Shown here piece by piece: positions 51,837 through 59,433 of a DNA stretch of 64,000 nt (within the stretch, counting starts at the first letter, position 1; every line of letters begins with the position of its first letter). A program made the translations under genes and the position numbers. The notes beneath the pieces were generated by a model. It worked only from the letters and a program-made list of their open reading frames with translations. It was not told the DNA's origin and did no database searches. The stretch spans positions 54,410 to 118,409 of the forward strand of contig DECD01000014.1 in assembly GCA_002349055.1 (NCBI GenBank), given 5' to 3'. The stretch comes from Bacteroidales bacterium UBA2939. GTDB lineage: Bacteria > Bacteroidota > Bacteroidia > Bacteroidales > P3.

Positions 51837-52103
51837 TTATCTATTAACTTTTTTCATCCTCTTGTCTTCCTCCACCGCCTTCTCGACATCCTTGCCCATG
51901 TGGTTCATGAGCGCGTTGAGCGGGGTAAAAATGAGGCCGCTCACAATTCCGCTGATGATGGAATGCCTCCAGTCTCCTCCAAACAATTTGCTGACCAGGA
52001 AGAAAACCACCGTGTAGATTACAAAAACAATCAGGTAATACACCCAATCTTTTTTCTTGAAATGTTCTTTGATAGTCATTTTTTCTAATTTATTGTTTTT
52101 CAA
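51837..52103 (-). CDS. Small two-helix membrane protein
   Basis: 88 residues. Two hydrophobic segments (about 16-37, WVYYLIVFVIYTVVFFLVSKLF, and about 44-63, SIISGIVSGLIFTPLNALM) and a charged tail. Not recognised. It is the first gene of the long minus-strand unit; promoter and palindrome lie 24-55 nt upstream. It ends 29 nt before the start of the barrel gene. Confidence 0.7.
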   Translation of the reverse strand: MKNNKLEKMTIKEHFKKKDWVYYLIVFVIYTVVFFLVSKLFGGDWRHSIISGIVSGLIFTPLNALMNHMGKDVEKAVEEDKRMKKVNR

Positions 52104-52126
52104 TTCGTTTTTCGTATTCTTTGCTG

Positions 52127-52148
52127 GTGTACTAGTTAACTAATACAC
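52127..52148. promoter_or_regulatory. 22-nt palindrome, candidate operator of the YtrA-type GntR regulator
   Basis: GTGTACTAGTT followed by AACTAATACAC: 10 of 11 positions symmetric. It begins 2 nt downstream of the -7 box on the minus strand, i.e. at the likely transcription start, an ideal place for repression. Confidence 0.6.
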
Positions 52149-52150
52149 TG

Positions 52151-52158
52151 CAAAAGTA
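52151..52158 (-). promoter_or_regulatory. -7 box of the GntR-controlled unit
   Basis: TACTTTTG on the minus strand, 47 nt before the ATG of the small membrane-protein gene. Confidence 0.65.
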
Positions 52159-52275
52159 ATACAATTTTTCATACCCACCAAATTTTTTTTCAAAAATTTT
52201 TCATTTTTTTCTCAACTTGCACCATAACCAATTGGTAATAAATAGTATAAACCACCTACCAAATACCTACCATCT

Positions 52276-52333
52276 CCCTACCAACACCCTACCAACTCCT
52301 ACCGTGGTAGGAGTTGGTAGGGTGTTGGTAGGG
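52276..52333. repeat. Perfect 58-nt palindrome (CCTACCAACTCC family, copy 3)
   Basis: 28-nt arms, 52276-52303 and 52306-52333, complementary at every position, with GT between them. It has no T-run and lies between two diverging genes, so it is not a terminator of either. Related copies are at 17428-17500 and 35755-35830. Confidence 0.92.
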
Positions 52334-52506
52334 TCTTCGTAGGTCGTTCGTCCGACCTTGGCACCAATTTTGTAGCAACCGTCCTCCCCTACCCCTCCCG
52401 GTGAGAGGGTGCAAATTGGGAATTCCTCCATCTATAGTATTTTATTTTAGGATTACACATACGAAAATCAGAAAAATCTCGTTATCAAATCATAATTAAA
52501 ATTCGT

Positions 52507-54057
52507 ATGAACAGCATCACAATATTCATTAGTAGTGTACAAGATGAATTCGCAATAGAACGCAGGAAGATTGCCGAATATATCCGTCAGGATGCGCTGT
52601 TCTCTCAATATTTTGCTCCTTTCCTTTTTGAAGAGTTGCCCGCACAAGACAAGTCTGCACAGTTGGCCTATCTCGAACAGGCAGCCAGCGCAGAAGTTTA
52701 CCTGTTGTTAATCGGGAGCAAATATGGGTATGTAGATGCTGACGGTGTTTCTCCGACCGAGAAGGAGTACAATACCGCCTCTGCCAATCACGCCTATCGG
52801 ATGGCTTTTGTGAAGAATGCTGACAAAAGAGAGCACAAAGAGGAATCTTTCAAACGGAAAATCGACAACACTGTCATCCGCAACACCTTCAGCACATACG
52901 ACGAGTTACAAAATGCTGTTTACGCTTCATTAATAGAGTATATGGTTTCTCACCACATACTACGCAACGGACCTTTTGATTCTTCCATCCATCCCAATGC
53001 AAGTATTGCAGATTTGGACAAAGAAAAGATAAGGCGTTTTGTCGGTTTGGCGAAAGAGAAAAGGCAGTTTCCTATCCAATATACCGAAGAGAACATACAC
53101 CAAATTCTATATAGCCTGCATCTGATTACAGATGATGACAAACTCAAAAACGCAGCCCTTTTGATATTCGCCAAAGACGTACAAGAATGGTTTGCCTCTG
53201 CCACCATCAAATGCGCACAGTTTTATGGCACAAAGATTCAAAAGCCCATAGCGTCGCAACAAATATATGGAGGCAATGTGTTCGAAATGGTGGATATGGC
53301 GGTCAGTTTTGTGATGTCGCGCATAAACCAACATGTGGGAGAGAGGACACAAACTGCACAAGTGGATGTCACTCCTGAACTTCCTCCTCAGGCTGTGGCC
53401 GAGGCCATTGTTAACGCTGTGGTTCATCGCAACTATAACGATAACGGCAGTGTGCAGGTGATGTTATTCAAGGACCGTCTGGAAATCTGGAACCCCGGCA
53501 GATTGCCACACGGGATGACTATAGCCAAACTGAACGAGGAACACACCTCAAGACCAGTCAATCCTGTGCTTGCTCATCCTGTTTATCTCGCTGGTTATAT
53601 TGAACAATTGGGAACAGGAACCACAGACATAATTGATAGTTGCTTGGCAAACGGTCTACGGAAGCCTGAATTCCACCAAGGAGATGACTTTCGTGTTGTA
53701 CTGTGGCGACCTGAGGCACAAGGGGAATCGGAAGTTGCAAGTGAAGAAAAGGCACTAGAAGGAGTACAAGAAAGAGTACAAGAAGGAGTACAAGAAAGAG
53801 TACAAGAAAGGGTACAAGAAAATGCCAGTATTAATAGAGTTGTGATGGCAATTCGCGGGAATACAATATCAGCAAGTGAAATAAAGGAAAAAATGAACTT
53901 GAAAGGCCGCTCCAACTTTACAACACGATATTTGCACCCATCCATTGAAGCTGGATATGTAAATATGCTTTATCCTGATTTACCCAAACGACGAGACCAA
54001 GCTTATTATCTGACAGAAAAAGGATTACTCCTGCTTTCAAAATTACTGAAAAAATAA
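52507..54057 (+). CDS. DUF4062 plus HATPase (RecG-related ATP-binding) fusion protein
   Basis: 516 residues. Residues about 3-105 look like DUF4062 (ITIFISSVQDEFAIERRKIAEYIRQD ... VYLLLIGSKYGYVDADGVSPTEKEY), a domain found at the N-terminus of several signalling or defence NTPases. A HATPase_c_4-type part follows (about 290-400: VAEAIVNAVVHRNYNDNGSV, DRLEIWNPGRLPHGMT, LGTGTTDIIDSCLANGL). Residues about 418-438 are tandem VQER/VQEG units, then a winged-helix-like C-terminus. AlbA_2 is the common N-terminal partner of this ATPase type; here DUF4062 takes its place. AT-rich and isolated among repeats, so probably acquired. A defence or regulatory role is conjecture. Confidence 0.7.
   Translation: MNSITIFISSVQDEFAIERRKIAEYIRQDALFSQYFAPFLFEELPAQDKSAQLAYLEQAASAEVYLLLIGSKYGYVDADGVSPTEKEYNTASANHAYRMAFVKNADKREHKEESFKRKIDNTVIRNTFSTYDELQNAVYASLIEYMVSHHILRNGPFDSSIHPNASIADLDKEKIRRFVGLAKEKRQFPIQYTEENIHQILYSLHLITDDDKLKNAALLIFAKDVQEWFASATIKCAQFYGTKIQKPIASQQIYGGNVFEMVDMAVSFVMSRINQHVGERTQTAQVDVTPELPPQAVAEAIVNAVVHRNYNDNGSVQVMLFKDRLEIWNPGRLPHGMTIAKLNEEHTSRPVNPVLAHPVYLAGYIEQLGTGTTDIIDSCLANGLRKPEFHQGDDFRVVLWRPEAQGESEVASEEKALEGVQERVQEGVQERVQERVQENASINRVVMAIRGNTISASEIKEKMNLKGRSNFTTRYLHPSIEAGYVNMLYPDLPKRRDQAYYLTEKGLLLLSKLLKK
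53757..53822. repeat. 12-nt tandem repeat encoding VQER/VQEG units
   Basis: Five copies of GTACAAGAAAGA/GTACAAGAAGGA. It codes for a heptad-like hydrophilic linker; related GGAGTACAAG units occur in the O-antigen ligase gene at 56662-56702. Confidence 0.85.
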
Positions 54058-54076
54058 ACCTTTGCACATCAAACTA

Positions 54077-54106
54077 AAAGCCGAGGCCAACGATGGACTC
54101 GGCTTT
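54077..54106. terminator. Bidirectional terminator between the DUF4062 gene and the TonB-domain gene
   Basis: Perfect 9-bp stem AAAGCCGAG/CTCGGCTTT, loop of 12 nt, 20-30 nt after the stop of the DUF4062 gene and before that of the convergent TonB-domain gene. Confidence 0.7.
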
Positions 54107-54123
54107 CGGCTCTGAGAATGTTA

Positions 54124-54699
54124 TCAGTCTATTTTAAAAAAATACGATATTGTACCTATTTGTATTTCAGGTGCACTCTCATCAGCATTGAATCTTGCCT
54201 TGAGAGCAGCCTCTTTTGCCGCATTGATTAATAAATTATTATTTATTGTTGACCCCTTTTCGGGAGCTGTTACTTTTGTAACTTTACCGCTTCTGTCAAC
54301 CCAAATTTTCACAACAACTTTCCCCTGTGCTGCAGAAGTGGATACATATCGAGGTGTGGGCAAAGAAACAGCACTTCGTCCAGCCACCGAGAATTGACCT
54401 TTTGTCGATGGGTACTCTCCAAGATTGCCTCCAACGGAAGCTCCGCTTTTCTTCCCCTGAAACAATACACTAGAATTAATCTGCGTGCTGGAATCTTTTA
54501 CTGGTTCTACGCTAACATTCTCCCTCATCTGAACAGTGATATTATAGTCCCCTATAATATATGTGCCACTTGTAGTATATGAACCATATGACTTTGGCCT
54601 CTTAACATATATTTTGGTATTTTCCCCATTGCAGGTAGCAACATATTCGTAATCTTTATCAATTATGGTAACCAAATGCCCTTTCCCTTTTACATACAC
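54124..54699 (-). CDS. TonB C-terminal-domain protein, possibly 5'-truncated
   Basis: 191 residues from a GTG at 54699; no ATG is available in frame upstream before the stop near 54790. The C-terminal part (about 105-191, TPRYVSTSAAQGKVVVKIWVDRSGKVTKVTAPEKGSTINN ... ALKARFNADESAPEIQIGTISYFFKID) is a TonB/AgmX-like domain, normally preceded by a transmembrane helix and Pro-rich spacer. Neither is present, although a spacer-like middle region exists. A promoter box (TACTTTTG, 54795-54802) stands just before the frame, and an ATG in another frame (54741) opens only a 15-codon peptide. It may be a decaying gene or one with a frameshift near its start. Confidence 0.55.
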   Translation of the reverse strand: MYVKGKGHLVTIIDKDYEYVATCNGENTKIYVKRPKSYGSYTTSGTYIIGDYNITVQMRENVSVEPVKDSSTQINSSVLFQGKKSGASVGGNLGEYPSTKGQFSVAGRSAVSLPTPRYVSTSAAQGKVVVKIWVDRSGKVTKVTAPEKGSTINNNLLINAAKEAALKARFNADESAPEIQIGTISYFFKID

Positions 54700-55785
54700 A
54701 TATTTTGGATGGCTTCCACTATGTTCGGACGTCTCATGATGACAATGGTTTTTAAGTAAAAATTCGCTCCTTCGTCGCGTTCTTTTTCAATTTGCAAAAG
54801 TACGACATTTTTCCCATTCGACAAAAAACTTTTTACTTAGTTTGAAAAAAAGACACCCTCTAAAGAATAACTATGACAACTGTAACTGTGACTATTCTTC
54901 CCCAAATGTCCCGTAAACGCCTCGTAGTAAAGAAGAACAACTAACGTCCAAATTTCTTTTTGACAGTTTTACAGTTTTACAGTTAAAAAAATGCATGACG
55001 ATATTTCTTGTTAATACTATATAACTAATTAATATATAGATATATATATTAGATATAGAAGAATGCGACCCTTCAAAAAATAAACTGTAAAACTGTCAAC
55101 TGTCAAAAAACCCCCAATTCAATCAACCAATTTTTCTCCTAAAAAGCAAAGAAACAATAAAATACGACATCACAAAAAAAGACATTAGCCATTCCAACTT
55201 CCGGAAAAGTCACAGAAAATATCCGTTTTCCCCTCTCAAAAGCCACAAAAACCATCCATTCGCCCCCTGTTTCGACACTTTTCACCCTCCAAAAGCCCAC
55301 ATCATCGCTTCCAAATTTCATCACTCCAACCCCATTTGGAATGCATTTTCTATCCCAAAACCCACCCTCGCACCCGTTTTAAGCGTAGCTTTCTTTTCAA
55401 TTTTTCTTTTCTCCCAATCCCCACCATCCCTATCTCCTCCCCTCTCCTTAGGGAGATGAGAGGATGCCAGTGGCATCCGAGTACGGCCTTGCGTCTGGCA
55501 CCGGGGGTGAGGCTTCTCCGTGTCAACTCCGTATCAACTCCGTGTCAACTCTCACTTCGTATCTGTTAATTTTAACTTAATTGCCTTTTTCTCTCCATTA
55601 AAAGGAAACGCCTAACGGCGTACCCTAGCCCGTAGGGATTTTCTTTTAATAGACAATCCTTTACGTTTCTCCCACAACTACTCCGTAGGAGTTTTCTGTT
55701 AATTTCTGAAACCTTCAAACAATATTATCCGCTGCCCTCCGTTATATAATGTATTAAATCTATAATAATAAAACAGGAATATATC
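54700..55785. other. 1.1-kb AT-rich spacer with repeats, no gene supported
   Basis: Contains the box of the TonB-domain gene (54795-54802), ACTGT-rich repeats (54872-54890, 54962-54986, 55084-55105), a run of TATATA (55020-55060), the block shared with 20.2-20.7 kb, a diverged CTCCCCTCTCC/GGGGGTGAGG repeat with a 45-nt internal insertion (55434-55516), the 11-nt repeat (55518-55551) and AACGCC/GGCGT and CGTAGGGATTTTC strings upstream of the wzz-like gene. A minus-strand frame at 55139-55324 looks spurious. Confidence 0.6.
54865..55580. repeat. Intergenic repeat block, copy R
   Basis: Same order of shared strings as 20180-20670, with an extra CTCCCC-type repeat and longer AT-rich parts. Both copies have the same orientation. 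Confidence 0.75.
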
Positions 55786-56655
55786 ATGCAAGAAGAAAAC
55801 AAAGAACTGGGAAACAGCTACAACCACGAGGTTTCGATACAATTCTTCCGCCGCTGGTGGAAGCTGCTGGCGGCAGTGTTCGTGCTGGGCGCCATCGGGG
55901 CAGCCATCGCCGCCTGGAGCATCAAGCCCCTCTACAAGTCGTCGGCCGTCATCTTCCCCACCAACTCCAACCGCCTGTCGAAGGCCATCATGGGCTACCA
56001 CTACAGCCTCGACTTCATGGATTACGGCATCGAGCGCGACTGCGAATATGCCATCCAGATTCTCAGTTCAAAACGAATGCAACAGGCTGTCTGCGAACAC
56101 TTCAACCTGCTGGAGCACTACGGCATCCCCGCCGACCACCCACACCGCCTGTTCAAACTCGACAAGCAATATAAGAGCAACATCACGGTGAAGCGCACCG
56201 AGTTCCTCGGCGTGGAAATCGGCGTGCTGGATCAGGACCCGCAATGGGCCGCCGACATCGCCAACTACATAGCCACGATGTACGACACGCTGTGCCACGA
56301 GATTCACCACGACCGCGCCCTCTCGGCCGCCGAGGTGATGGACGGTGTGTGCGCCTCGATGGAGAAAGAGATTGATTCCCTGTCGAATCTGCCCGCCACT
56401 GCCTGGCGTACCAAGCTCATCGCCGACAAATGCGAGCAACTGGCCGACCTGCAGACCCGCGCCACGCAGACCTCCGTGGACAAGAACCTGGAGGTGAGCT
56501 ACAAATACAGTGTCGACGAGGCCGTGCCCGCCGACAAGAAAGCCTATCCCAAGCGCCTGCTCATCATCCTCGGCGGCAGCTTCGGCGCCGTGGTGGTGTG
56601 CATCTTCGCGCTGCTCATTTTCTGCCCCATGAAGAAAGAAGAGGAGGAAAAATGA
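55786..56655 (+). CDS. Wzz-type chain-length determinant (polysaccharide co-polymerase)
   Basis: 289 residues. Two transmembrane helices near the ends (about 29-47, LLAAVFVLGAIGAAIAAW, and about 260-282, LLIILGGSFGAVVVCIFALLIF) frame a periplasmic helical domain: the Wzz layout. After the first helix SIKPLYKSSAVIFPTNSNRLSKA fits the family. Wzz proteins set O-antigen or capsule chain length. The stop overlaps the ATG of the O-antigen ligase gene (ATGA), which strongly supports a role in surface-polysaccharide assembly. Confidence 0.85.
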   Translation: MQEENKELGNSYNHEVSIQFFRRWWKLLAAVFVLGAIGAAIAAWSIKPLYKSSAVIFPTNSNRLSKAIMGYHYSLDFMDYGIERDCEYAIQILSSKRMQQAVCEHFNLLEHYGIPADHPHRLFKLDKQYKSNITVKRTEFLGVEIGVLDQDPQWAADIANYIATMYDTLCHEIHHDRALSAAEVMDGVCASMEKEIDSLSNLPATAWRTKLIADKCEQLADLQTRATQTSVDKNLEVSYKYSVDEAVPADKKAYPKRLLIILGGSFGAVVVCIFALLIFCPMKKEEEEK

Positions 56656-58244
56656 AAAAAAGGGAGTACAAGGAGTACAAAGGAGAGCAAGGAGTACAAG
56701 ACAATAGCTCTGGCAAAGGTAACGTCTTGCACTCCCTGTTCTCCATGCACTCCCTTGCACTCCTTATCACCTTGGCGTTTGTCGTCGCCGAGGCTTACGC
56801 ACTGTGGTACAAGGGCGACGCCACCGTGGGACTTGTACCGCTGGCGCTGCTGGTGGTGTGGCTCTTCGTGGTGCGGCTCGAGACGGGCTTCCTCCTGATG
56901 ACCCTCCTCACCCCCTTCGCCGTCAACATGGCGCTGCTGCCGGGCATGGAACTCTCGATGCCCGTGGAGCCGATGATGATACTCTTCTCGGCCATCTTCT
57001 TCTTCCGCCTGCTGGCCACACGCAGCTACGACGCGCGCCTGTTGCGCCACCCCGTGACGCTGCTGCTGCTGGCCTCGCTGCTGTGGATGGCCTTCACCTC
57101 GATAACCTCCGAGATGCCGTGGGTGTCAATCAAATACACGCTGGCAAGGGTGTGGTTCGTCACGCCGTTCTTCTTCGCTGCGGCGCACTTCTTCAAAGAC
57201 CACAGCCGCATACGGCAGTTTTTCTGGGCCTATGCCATAGGTCTCGGCGTTGTCATCTTCATCGCCACCGCCAAAACACTGGGCAACTTCAGCGACCTAC
57301 AGACGCTGCACCGCGTCATGAAACCCTTCTACAACGACCATACGGCCTACGGCTGCGTCATTGCGCTGATGCTGCCCGCGGCCTTCTATTTCATCTTCTC
57401 GCACAGCATGAAAGGCTGGCGCCGCGTGCTGTCGCTGGCGCTGTTTGCAGGACTTTGCATTGGCCTGTTCTTCAGCTACTGCCGCGCGGCATGGATTAGC
57501 GTGGCGGGAGCCATCGGCGTCTACGTGCTCATCCGCATGGGCATGAAAGTCAAGTGGATGGTGCTGATGTTCGGCCTCGGCGTGGGGCTGTTCTTCGTCT
57601 ACCAGAGCGACGTGCTCTACAAGCTGGGCAAGAACCAGCAGGACTCGAGCTACACGCTGGCCGACCAGGTGAAGAGCATCTCCAACATCTCGACCGATGC
57701 CTCGAACCTCGAGCGACTGAACCGCTGGGCGTCGGCCCTCCGCATGTGGGAAGAAGAGCCCGTGCTCGGCTGCGGCCCTGGCACCTACCAGTTCCTCTAC
57801 GCCAGCTACCAGCGCTCCTACCAGCTCTCGACCATCAGCACCAACGCCGGCGATCTGGGCAACGCCCACAGCGAATACATAGGTCCCATGACCGAGCAGG
57901 GAGTGCCGGGCGTGGCACTGGTGGCGCTGCTGTTCCTCACCACCTTCGCCACCGGCGTGCGCGTCTACCGCACCGCCAAAGACCCCCACACGGCCCGCAT
58001 GGCACTGGCTTTCACGCTCTCACTACTGACATATTACATCCACGGCGTCTTCAACAACTTCCTCGACACCGACAAGCTGTCGGTCCCCTTCTGGGGATTC
58101 ACCGCCGTCATCGTGGCCCTCGACGTATACAGCGAAAAACACAATAAACCAATACCAAATGAAAAAACACGTACTATTTCTGGCACTCCTGCTGACCTCG
58201 GCGGCCACGCTGACAGCCCAATCGAACCTGAGCTTAAAGGTTGA
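56652..58244 (+). CDS. O-antigen ligase / polymerase (Wzy_C family)
   Basis: 530 residues from ATG 56652. About 11-12 transmembrane segments; the large periplasmic loop carries FSYCRAAWISVAGAIGVYVLI and WEEEPVLGCGPGTYQFLYASYQ ... GNAHSEYIGPMTEQGVPG (about 365-425), the Wzy_C signature with the conserved His. It joins or polymerises O-antigen units. Residues about 3-38 are encoded by repeats (GGAGTACAAG units and complementary CTTGCACTCC units), so the N-terminus appears to carry a repeat insertion. The last 28 codons run over the start of the porin gene, an 86-nt overlap, suggesting loss of the original stop. Confidence 0.88.
   Translation: MKKREYKEYKGEQGVQDNSSGKGNVLHSLFSMHSLALLITLAFVVAEAYALWYKGDATVGLVPLALLVVWLFVVRLETGFLLMTLLTPFAVNMALLPGMELSMPVEPMMILFSAIFFFRLLATRSYDARLLRHPVTLLLLASLLWMAFTSITSEMPWVSIKYTLARVWFVTPFFFAAAHFFKDHSRIRQFFWAYAIGLGVVIFIATAKTLGNFSDLQTLHRVMKPFYNDHTAYGCVIALMLPAAFYFIFSHSMKGWRRVLSLALFAGLCIGLFFSYCRAAWISVAGAIGVYVLIRMGMKVKWMVLMFGLGVGLFFVYQSDVLYKLGKNQQDSSYTLADQVKSISNISTDASNLERLNRWASALRMWEEEPVLGCGPGTYQFLYASYQRSYQLSTISTNAGDLGNAHSEYIGPMTEQGVPGVALVALLFLTTFATGVRVYRTAKDPHTARMALAFTLSLLTYYIHGVFNNFLDTDKLSVPFWGFTAVIVALDVYSEKHNKPIPNEKTRTISGTPADLGGHADSPIEPELKG
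56660..56770. repeat. Inverted repeat insertion at the 5' end of the O-antigen ligase gene
   Basis: GGGAGTACAAGGAGTACAAA and GGAGTACAAG units (56661-56702) face CTTGCACTCC, CACTCCCTTGCACTCC units (56728-56764): a hairpin-forming insertion that keeps the frame. Confidence 0.7.
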
Positions 58245-59430
58245 CATTCTCGGTCACGGTGAAATCCGCAAAGGCGGACTGAAAGACAGCTCGAACTACG
58301 AACCTCGCTTCATAGCAAACCGCTCGAGGCTCATCACCGACTATTCCGGCGCCTCGGGCAAGCTGCACTGGGACCTACACCTCACCCTGCAACTCAAAAC
58401 CATCTGGGGACAGACGGGCAATTTGAAAGTTTTCGAAGGCTGGGGCAAGCTGAGTGGCGAGAACGGATTATTCGTACAGGTAGGTCGTCAGGCGTTGTCG
58501 TACGACGACGAGCGAATCATCGGCATGAACGACTGGGCAATGGCCTCGCAGTCGCACGACGTGGTGCGTGCCGGCTACGAAGGGAACATCCACAAACTGC
58601 ACCTCGCCGCCGCCTACAACCAGGACGGCGATGTGGAGGAAACCGGGGGAAGCTTCTTCGACGCCGCCAACGGCGCCCAGGTCTACAAAACAATGCTCAT
58701 GGGATGGTACCACCTACAGCCCAAAGACTTTCCGGCTTCGCTCTCGCTGCTCTTCATGAATGTCGGCATGCAAGCTGGCACGCAAGGTGTCGACGAGCAC
58801 AACGAGTACCAGCAGTTCTACGGCGGCTATCTCAAATTTGAGGAACCGTGGCTGACACTCGAAGGCTCCTACTACCGCCAAGGTGGCCACGAGGAGCACG
58901 GCCTGCCCATCGAAGCCTGGATGGCCTCGGTGAAAGCCGACTGGAGGCCCACCCAAATCATCGGTGCCACCGCAGGTTACGACTACCTGAGCGGCGATGA
59001 ATACTTCAACGTCCCCGCTTCCGGCTCCTTGGGCATGGTCCAGCACAAAGTCATCCGTGGATTCAACCCCATCTGGGGCTCGCACCATAAGTTCTACGGT
59101 GCGATGGACTTCTTCTATGTCTCCACCTATTTCAGCGGTTTCACACCCGGTTTGCAAAACCTCTATGCCACCCTCGAACTCCACCCCTGGGAGCGCCTCA
59201 ACCTCAGCCTCGGCTACCACTATTACGCCATTGCCACCACCCTCGCAAACATGGATCGCACCCTCGGCCACGACATCGAGCTCTCGGCCGACTTTGCCAT
59301 CAGCAAAGAGGTCTCCCTCGCTGCCGGCTTCTCCTACATGTTCGGCGACGAGACCATGGACAAACTCAAACGCAGCACCGACAACTCCAAGCTCACCTGG
59401 GCCTGGATAGATTTGCGCTTCAAAAACTAA
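58159..59430 (+). CDS. Alginate-export-like outer membrane porin
   Basis: 423 residues. Signal peptide about 1-20 (MKKHVLFLALLLTSAATLTAQ). A beta-barrel pattern follows, with SRLITDYSGASGKLHWDLHLTLQLKTIWGQ and VQVGRQALSYDDERIIGMNDWAMASQSHD (about 100-133): GRQ-x-LxYDDERIIG is typical for the alginate_exp family of 18-stranded porins. It ends with an aromatic-terminated strand (WAWIDLRFKN). It begins 86 nt inside the 3' end of the O-antigen ligase gene. A role in export of the polysaccharide is tempting but unproven. Confidence 0.85.
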   Translation: MKKHVLFLALLLTSAATLTAQSNLSLKVDILGHGEIRKGGLKDSSNYEPRFIANRSRLITDYSGASGKLHWDLHLTLQLKTIWGQTGNLKVFEGWGKLSGENGLFVQVGRQALSYDDERIIGMNDWAMASQSHDVVRAGYEGNIHKLHLAAAYNQDGDVEETGGSFFDAANGAQVYKTMLMGWYHLQPKDFPASLSLLFMNVGMQAGTQGVDEHNEYQQFYGGYLKFEEPWLTLEGSYYRQGGHEEHGLPIEAWMASVKADWRPTQIIGATAGYDYLSGDEYFNVPASGSLGMVQHKVIRGFNPIWGSHHKFYGAMDFFYVSTYFSGFTPGLQNLYATLELHPWERLNLSLGYHYYAIATTLANMDRTLGHDIELSADFAISKEVSLAAGFSYMFGDETMDKLKRSTDNSKLTWAWIDLRFKN

Positions 59431-59433
59431 CAA

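Larger units (their letters stand above)
52104..52506. other. Divergent intergenic region upstream of the GntR-controlled unit and the DUF4062 gene
   Basis: Contains the operator-like palindrome (52127-52148), the -7 box (52151-52158), palindromic repeat copy 3 (52276-52333) and a partial CTCCCC repeat (52381-52413). No gene. Confidence 0.7.

Noticed and set aside
53757..53822. CRISPR-like array
   Set aside because: Units are 12 nt, contiguous and in frame within the DUF4062 gene; a coding tandem repeat. No cas genes are present.
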